64,000 nucleotides of DNA, taken from positions 6,758,001 through 6,822,000 of the forward strand of contig NZ_CP070326.1 of assembly GCF_016917755.1 (NCBI RefSeq), in the 5' to 3' direction. The position numbers and the translations under genes are program-made. Under the pieces are notes generated by a model, which was not told the DNA's origin, made no database searches, and saw only the letters and a list, made by a program, of their open reading frames with translations. Below are positions 59,804 to 64,000 of the stretch, piece after piece. Source of the DNA: Streptomyces noursei (GTDB lineage Bacteria; Actinomycetota; Actinomycetes; Streptomycetales; Streptomycetaceae). Position 1 is the stretch's first letter; each line of letters starts with the position of its first letter.

Positions 59804-61746
59804 TGGGATTCGCCCGCACCTGCTCCGTCGCCCTCGTGGGCGTCGAAGGAGTCGTCGTCGAGGTCCAGGCCGACCTGGAGCCCGGCGTGGCCGCCTTCAC
59901 CCTCGTCGGACTGCCTGACAAGAGCCTGGTCGAATCCCGGGATCGAGTCCGCGCAGCCGTCGTCAATTCCGGCGCCGAATGGCCGCAGAAGAAGCTCACC
60001 GTCGGCCTCAGCCCCGCATCCGTCCCCAAGAGCGGCAGCGGCTTCGACCTCGCCGTGGCCTGCGCGGTCCTCGGCGCCGCCGAACGCCTCGACCCCCGCG
60101 AGCTCACCGACCTGATGATGATCGGCGAACTCGGCCTCGACGGCCGCGTCCGCCCCGTCCGCGGCGTGCTGCCCGCCGTCCTCGCCGCCGCCGACGCCGG
60201 ATACCGCCAGGTCGTCGTGCCCGAACAGACCGTCGCCGAAGCCTCACTCGTCCCCGGCGTCTCCGTCCTCGGCATCCGCAGCCTGCGGCAACTCATCGCC
60301 GTCCTCGCCGACGAACCGGTCCTCGACGAGGAAAACCCCCTCGACGAAGGCCGCCCCGACCCGCTCCTGGCCGGGCTCGTCATGCCCGGCACCGGCGTCA
60401 CCGCGGGACTGCCGCACGGCGACCACCTCCCCGACCTCTCCGACGTCGCGGGCCAGCACGACGCCCGACGTGCCCTGGAAGTGGCCGCCGCCGGACGCCA
60501 CCACATCTTTCTGAAAGGCCCACCGGGCGCAGGCAAGACCATGCTCGCCGAACGCCTCCCCGGACTGCTGCCGCCTCTGACCCCCAAGGAATCCCTGGAG
60601 GTCACCGCCGTCCACTCGGTCGCCGGCACCCTCCCGCCGGGCCAGCCACTGGTCCACCGCCCGCCCTACTGCGCCCCGCACCACTCCGCGACCATGGCCT
60701 CCCTCGTCGGCGGTGGGACCGGCCTGCCCCGCCCAGGGGCCGTTTCGCTCGCCCACCACGGTGTGCTGTTCCTCGACGAGGCCGCCGAATGCAGCCCACG
60801 CGTCCTGGACGCACTCCGCCAACCGCTCGAATCCGGCCACATCGTCGTGGCCCGCGCCGGCGGCATGATGAGGATGCCCGCACGCTTCCTGCTCGCCCTC
60901 GCGGCCAATCCCTGTCCGTGCGGACGTCACGGCACCACCGCCGGCGGCTGCGAGTGCCGGCCCTCCTCGGTCCGCCGCTACCGCGCCCGACTCTCCGGGC
61001 CGCTGATGGACCGGGTCGATCTACGGATCTCCGTGGAACCGGTCGCCCGCTCCGAACTCATCGCACTCGGCCGCGCCGCCGAATCCACCGCCGCCGTCGC
61101 CGAACGCATCCGCGCCGCCCGCGAGCGCGCCACGGCCCGCTTCGCCGGCACGCCCTGGCAGACCAACAGCGAGGTACCGGGCCACGAACTGCGCACCCGC
61201 TGGCCGGTCCACCCCGGCGCCCTCGCCCAAGCCGAACGCGACCTGGAATGCGGCCTCCTGACCGCCCGTGGCCTCGACCGCGTTCTGCGCGTCGCCTGGA
61301 CCGCCGCCGACCTCGCCGGCCGCGACCGCCCGACGAAGGAGGACGTCAACTGGGCGCTGGAACTCCGCACGGGGGTACGACGCGGCGCGGTGACGACGGG
61401 AAAGCCGACGACGGGAAAGCCGACGACGGGAAGGGCGGCGGGGGGAACGGCAGTGGGGACACGAGCGCACGACGGCGCAAGGGCCGGGGCCGGAGGGGGC
61501 CCGGGGGCGGCGACACGACCCAGCGACCGAGCGAGAGCCGCCGCACGAGAGAAAGCAAGGACCGCACCGGCTCATACCGCTGAGACGGGAGAGGAACCGG
61601 ACACCGGGAGCAGGGGCGCGGAAACGGGCACGGCCGGCGCAGGAACGTCACCGGTGACAGCACCGGGGGAGAGGCTGCGAAAGACGCCGGACCCCCGCCC
61701 GCGGATCGCCCTCGCCCCCGCCCCGGACGGCCGAGGTGAACGATGA
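59803..61746 (+). CDS. yifB: YifB/ComM-family Mg chelatase-like AAA+ ATPase
   Basis: A 647-residue AAA+ protein with an N-terminal Lon-like domain (VEVQADLEPGVAAFTLVGLPD, about 1-170), Walker A GPPGAGKTMLAERL (near 235) and Walker B VLFLDEAAE, plus a C-terminal Mg chelatase-like cap. Proteins of this family (ComM) are DNA helicases in branch migration during transformation. The last 115 residues (after about residue 530) are Gly/Ala/Thr/Arg-rich with TTGKP repeats and no domain. ATG 59803 or GTG 59800 is the start. It overlaps dprA by 4 bp. Confidence 0.93.
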   Translation: MGFARTCSVALVGVEGVVVEVQADLEPGVAAFTLVGLPDKSLVESRDRVRAAVVNSGAEWPQKKLTVGLSPASVPKSGSGFDLAVACAVLGAAERLDPRELTDLMMIGELGLDGRVRPVRGVLPAVLAAADAGYRQVVVPEQTVAEASLVPGVSVLGIRSLRQLIAVLADEPVLDEENPLDEGRPDPLLAGLVMPGTGVTAGLPHGDHLPDLSDVAGQHDARRALEVAAAGRHHIFLKGPPGAGKTMLAERLPGLLPPLTPKESLEVTAVHSVAGTLPPGQPLVHRPPYCAPHHSATMASLVGGGTGLPRPGAVSLAHHGVLFLDEAAECSPRVLDALRQPLESGHIVVARAGGMMRMPARFLLALAANPCPCGRHGTTAGGCECRPSSVRRYRARLSGPLMDRVDLRISVEPVARSELIALGRAAESTAAVAERIRAARERATARFAGTPWQTNSEVPGHELRTRWPVHPGALAQAERDLECGLLTARGLDRVLRVAWTAADLAGRDRPTKEDVNWALELRTGVRRGAVTTGKPTTGKPTTGRAAGGTAVGTRAHDGARAGAGGGPGAATRPSDRARAAAREKARTAPAHTAETGEEPDTGSRGAETGTAGAGTSPVTAPGERLRKTPDPRPRIALAPAPDGRGER

Positions 61747-63152
61747 ACACCATCGATGAATGGGGCTTCGTCACAGGTGAGGAGGAGCCGAAACCGGTAG
61801 CCGACCCGCAACCGGTACCTGAGCCTCAGCCAGCGACGGGGACAGGACCGGGAACGGGGGCGGAGGCCGGCGGACCCTGTCCCACCCACCGCGCACGCCC
61901 AGACGCCGACCGCGCCACGACGACGCCCATCGAGCGTCCGACGGCAAGGCCCAGCACACCCCGAAAGCCCCGCGCACACCGCCCGGCACCCACCGCGCAC
62001 GAATCCTACGAACCACAGCGAGCGGCCCGCGCCGCCCTCACCCGCATCCTCGAACCCGGTGACGAAACCGCCGGCCGCTGGCTGCGCGAGATGGGCCCGG
62101 TGGCCCTCTGGCACGCTCTCTCCCAGGACGACGTGCCCCCGCCCCTCGGCGCCAGCCTCACCAAGATCGCGGGCCTCCGGCTGCGCGCCGCGCGAGCCCG
62201 CCCCGCAGCCGACCTCGCCGCCGTCGCCGCGCTCGGCGGACGCTTCATCTGCCCCGGCGACGACGAATGGCCCGGCCAGCTGGACGATCTCGGAGACGCC
62301 CGCCCCATCGGCCTCTGGGTACGCGGCACCGCCAACCTGCGGATCTGGGCGCTGCGCTCGGTCGCCGTGGTCGGAGCACGCGCCTGTACCGAATACGGCG
62401 CCCACCTCGCCACCACCCTCGGCGCCGGACTCACCGACCGCGGCTGGACCATCGTCTCCGGGGCCGCGTACGGGATCGACGGTGCCGCCCACCGCGGCGC
62501 GCTCGCCGCGGACGGGGCGACCGTCGCCGTGCTCGCCTCCGGAGTGGACCATCCCTATCCGCGCGGACACACCGAGTTGATCGACCGGATCGCCGAACAG
62601 GGCCTGCTCGTGGCCGAGTTGCCGCCCGGCGACCACCCCACCCGGAGCCGCTTCATCCAGCGCAACCGCGTCATCGCCGCCCTCACCCGCGGCACGGTCG
62701 TCGTGGAAGCCGAACTCCGCAGCGGCTCACTGGTCACCGCACGGCGCGCCCTGGCCCTCGGACGCTTCACGATGGGCATGCCGGGTCCGGTCACCAGCGG
62801 ACTGTCCGCCGGGGTGCATCAACTCCTGCGCGGCGAGGCGGCGGTGGTCACCGACGCCGACGAGGTCATCGAACTCGTCGGCAGCATCGGAGACCTCGCC
62901 CCCGAGCGCCGCGGCCCGACCCTCGCGCACGACCTGCTGGACCCGGTCGCCCGCAGCGTGCTCGAAGCGCTGCCCGCCCGCGGCGGCGCCGATACCGAAC
63001 ACGTCGCGCGGGAGTCGGGCACGCCCCGCGACCTCACCCGGGGCAAGCTCTTCGAGCTGCAGTCCTTGGGATTCGTTCAAAGGTGCGGTGAACGCTGGGA
63101 GTTGGCCCGCCGTGTCAACTCGACCGAAGGTTCCCGGCGAGGCGGTACTTGA
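61743..63152 (+). CDS. dprA: DNA-processing protein DprA
   Basis: A 469-residue DprA that loads RecA on single-stranded DNA during transformation and related processes. The Rossmann-like core shows VAVVGARACTEYGAHLA, SGAAYGIDGAAHRGAL and GVDHPYPRGHTELIDRIAEQG (about residues 205-290), with a winged-helix C-terminus (ELQSLGFVQRCGERWEL). Residues 1-85 are a Pro/Thr/Glu-rich extension not usual for the family. ATG 61743 overlaps the yifB stop (ATGA), so yraN-yifB-dprA is one translationally coupled operon. Confidence 0.94.
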   Translation: MNTIDEWGFVTGEEEPKPVADPQPVPEPQPATGTGPGTGAEAGGPCPTHRARPDADRATTTPIERPTARPSTPRKPRAHRPAPTAHESYEPQRAARAALTRILEPGDETAGRWLREMGPVALWHALSQDDVPPPLGASLTKIAGLRLRAARARPAADLAAVAALGGRFICPGDDEWPGQLDDLGDARPIGLWVRGTANLRIWALRSVAVVGARACTEYGAHLATTLGAGLTDRGWTIVSGAAYGIDGAAHRGALAADGATVAVLASGVDHPYPRGHTELIDRIAEQGLLVAELPPGDHPTRSRFIQRNRVIAALTRGTVVVEAELRSGSLVTARRALALGRFTMGMPGPVTSGLSAGVHQLLRGEAAVVTDADEVIELVGSIGDLAPERRGPTLAHDLLDPVARSVLEALPARGGADTEHVARESGTPRDLTRGKLFELQSLGFVQRCGERWELARRVNSTEGSRRGGT

Positions 63153-63286
63153 CCTGGCGCGAACGGGTGAAAGGGTGAGGGGAATGACCGCAGAATCCAG
63201 ATTTGCCGTGGTTCGGCGCGTGCGGCCGACCCGTTGGAGCGCGACGGCACGGCACAACGTACGCACGGGTTCCCGCACGCCAGGCC

Positions 63287-63337
63287 GGCGCGTCCGCCGG
63301 GGGCGCCCGCCCGGCGGGCGCCCCCGGCGGACGCGCC
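63287..63337 (+). terminator. Terminator of the yraN-yifB-dprA operon
   Basis: A perfect 24-bp, almost all-GC stem (63287-63310 with 63314-63337) with a 3-nt loop. It lies about 135 bp after the dprA stop. It is the strongest hairpin in the window. The rest of 63153-63526 shows no gene. Confidence 0.8.
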
Positions 63338-63526
63338 CCCGGGACTCCTTCCGGGTGCCGCCGTGTCGCGCGAAGTAACCCTGAGGTGCGGGCAGCGGAA
63401 CGTATCTGCGCACACCCAACCCGCCTTCCTCGCACACCGCGACGCCGCGGTCACGCTACGCTCACGACAGTTCAAGCCTCATGCATCCACCCACCCCCGT
63501 CTCGGCAGAACGGCTCAAGGCGACGA

Positions 63527-64000
63527 ATGCCCCAGCACACCTCCGGGTCTGACCGCGCGGCAGCACCACCCGCCGCGCGCGGCAGCGTGCGCCCCGCCCC
63601 GCCCTCCTCGGTCGACGAGCTGTGGCGCTCCTACAAGGCATCAGGCGACGGACGCCTGCGGGAACAGCTGATCCTGCACTACTCGCCACTGGTCAAATAC
63701 GTCGCCGGCCGGGTCAGCGTCGGCCTGCCCCCCAACGTCGAGCAGGCCGACTTCGTCTCCTCCGGAGTCTTCGGACTGATCGACGCCATCGAGAAGTTCG
63801 AGCCCGAACGCTCCATCAAGTTCGAGACCTACGCCATCACCCGCATCCGCGGCGCGATGATCGACGAACTGCGTGCCCTGGACTGGATTCCCCGATCGGT
63901 GAGACAGAAGGCCCGTGCCGTGGAGCGCGCCTACGCGACCCTCGAAGCGCAGCTGCGCCGCACGCCGACCGAGGCCGAGGTCGCCGGCGAGATGGGCATC
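63527..64000 (+). CDS. whiG: Sporulation sigma factor WhiG (3' end missing)
   Basis: The first 158 residues of a FliA-type sigma factor. Sigma region 2 is intact: VKYVAGRVSVGLPPNVEQAD, GVFGLIDAIEKFEPERSIKF and YAITRIRGAMIDELRALDW (about residues 55-122). The N-terminal 30 residues are Ala/Pro/Ser-rich. In Streptomyces WhiG commits aerial hyphae to sporulation, controlling whiI and whiH. AAGG lies 7 bp before ATG 63527. The frame runs to the last base of the window. In S. coelicolor I recall an integrated element between dprA and whiG; here they are about 370 bp apart. Confidence 0.95.
   Translation, partial: MPQHTSGSDRAAAPPAARGSVRPAPPSSVDELWRSYKASGDGRLREQLILHYSPLVKYVAGRVSVGLPPNVEQADFVSSGVFGLIDAIEKFEPERSIKFETYAITRIRGAMIDELRALDWIPRSVRQKARAVERAYATLEAQLRRTPTEAEVAGEMGI

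Overview
The window is chromosomal DNA from a high-GC actinobacterium, almost certainly a Streptomyces. The evidence is the strong G/C bias at third codon positions, many GTG and TTG starts, the Lys-rich HupS, the IclR regulator NdgR, NsdA, the glucose permease GlcP, the four-gene signal peptidase cluster and the sporulation sigma factor WhiG. As I recall it, the gene order matches the S. coelicolor block from about SCO5546 to SCO5604 followed by whiG. Most of the window is conserved core chromosome.

Layout. 1-3.1 kb: the end of a fumarylacetoacetate hydrolase-family gene, gltX and a HAD phosphatase. 3.1-3.7 kb: a five-gene tRNA array (Gln-Glu-Glu-Gln-Glu) with its own promoter and terminator and an internal 169-bp perfect duplication. 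3.9-6.8 kb: ndgR divergent from leuCD, with a palindrome between them. 6.9-9.0 kb: two small conserved proteins, hupS and cofC. 9.1-15.1 kb: plsC, gpsA, ddl, a DUF3515 lipoprotein, a RAM-domain protein, thiL and thiD. 15.3-23 kb: rpmB, a DAK2-domain kinase, recG (interrupted by an intein), rsmD, coaD and a coiled-coil DivIVA-like protein. 23.1-28 kb: yceD-rpmF-rnc-mutM, then a CAP-domain secreted protein, acylphosphatase and a small coiled-coil protein. 28.3-33.6 kb: smc and glcP. 33.7-38.2 kb: an apparently accessory block on the minus strand (ankyrin protein, luciferase-like oxidoreductase, NCS1 permease). 38.6-41.2 kb: a small zinc-finger protein, ftsY and a prim-pol-like protein. 41.6-47.6 kb: nsdA, then the nitrogen operon amtB-glnK-glnD behind a GlnR-box-like site. 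47.7-53.7 kb: ffh, a methyltransferase, a SprT-like protein, and rpsP-khpA-rimM-trmD. 53.9-58.8 kb: rplS, four tandem type I signal peptidases, a NUDIX hydrolase and a DUF2469 protein. 59.0-64.0 kb: yraN-yifB-dprA and the first 158 codons of whiG.

The genes form working sets: protein targeting and export (ftsY, ffh, four signal peptidases), translation and ribosome maturation (gltX, tRNAs, rpmB, rpmF, rpsP, rplS, rimM, trmD, rsmD, rnc), phospholipid precursors (plsC, gpsA), nitrogen sensing (amtB, glnK, glnD) and chromosome organisation or repair (smc, hupS, recG, mutM, dprA).

The most striking item is a 256-residue intein inside the Walker A loop of RecG. It begins with Ala and carries the Trp-Cys-Thr triad of class 3 inteins. 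Its LAGLIDADG endonuclease looks inactivated. Other points of note are the duplicated tRNA block, a hairpin that buries the Shine-Dalgarno sequence of the luciferase-like gene, a set of likely leaderless mRNAs, a SprT-like protein of unknown role, and low-complexity extensions in three adjacent genes (yraN, yifB, dprA).
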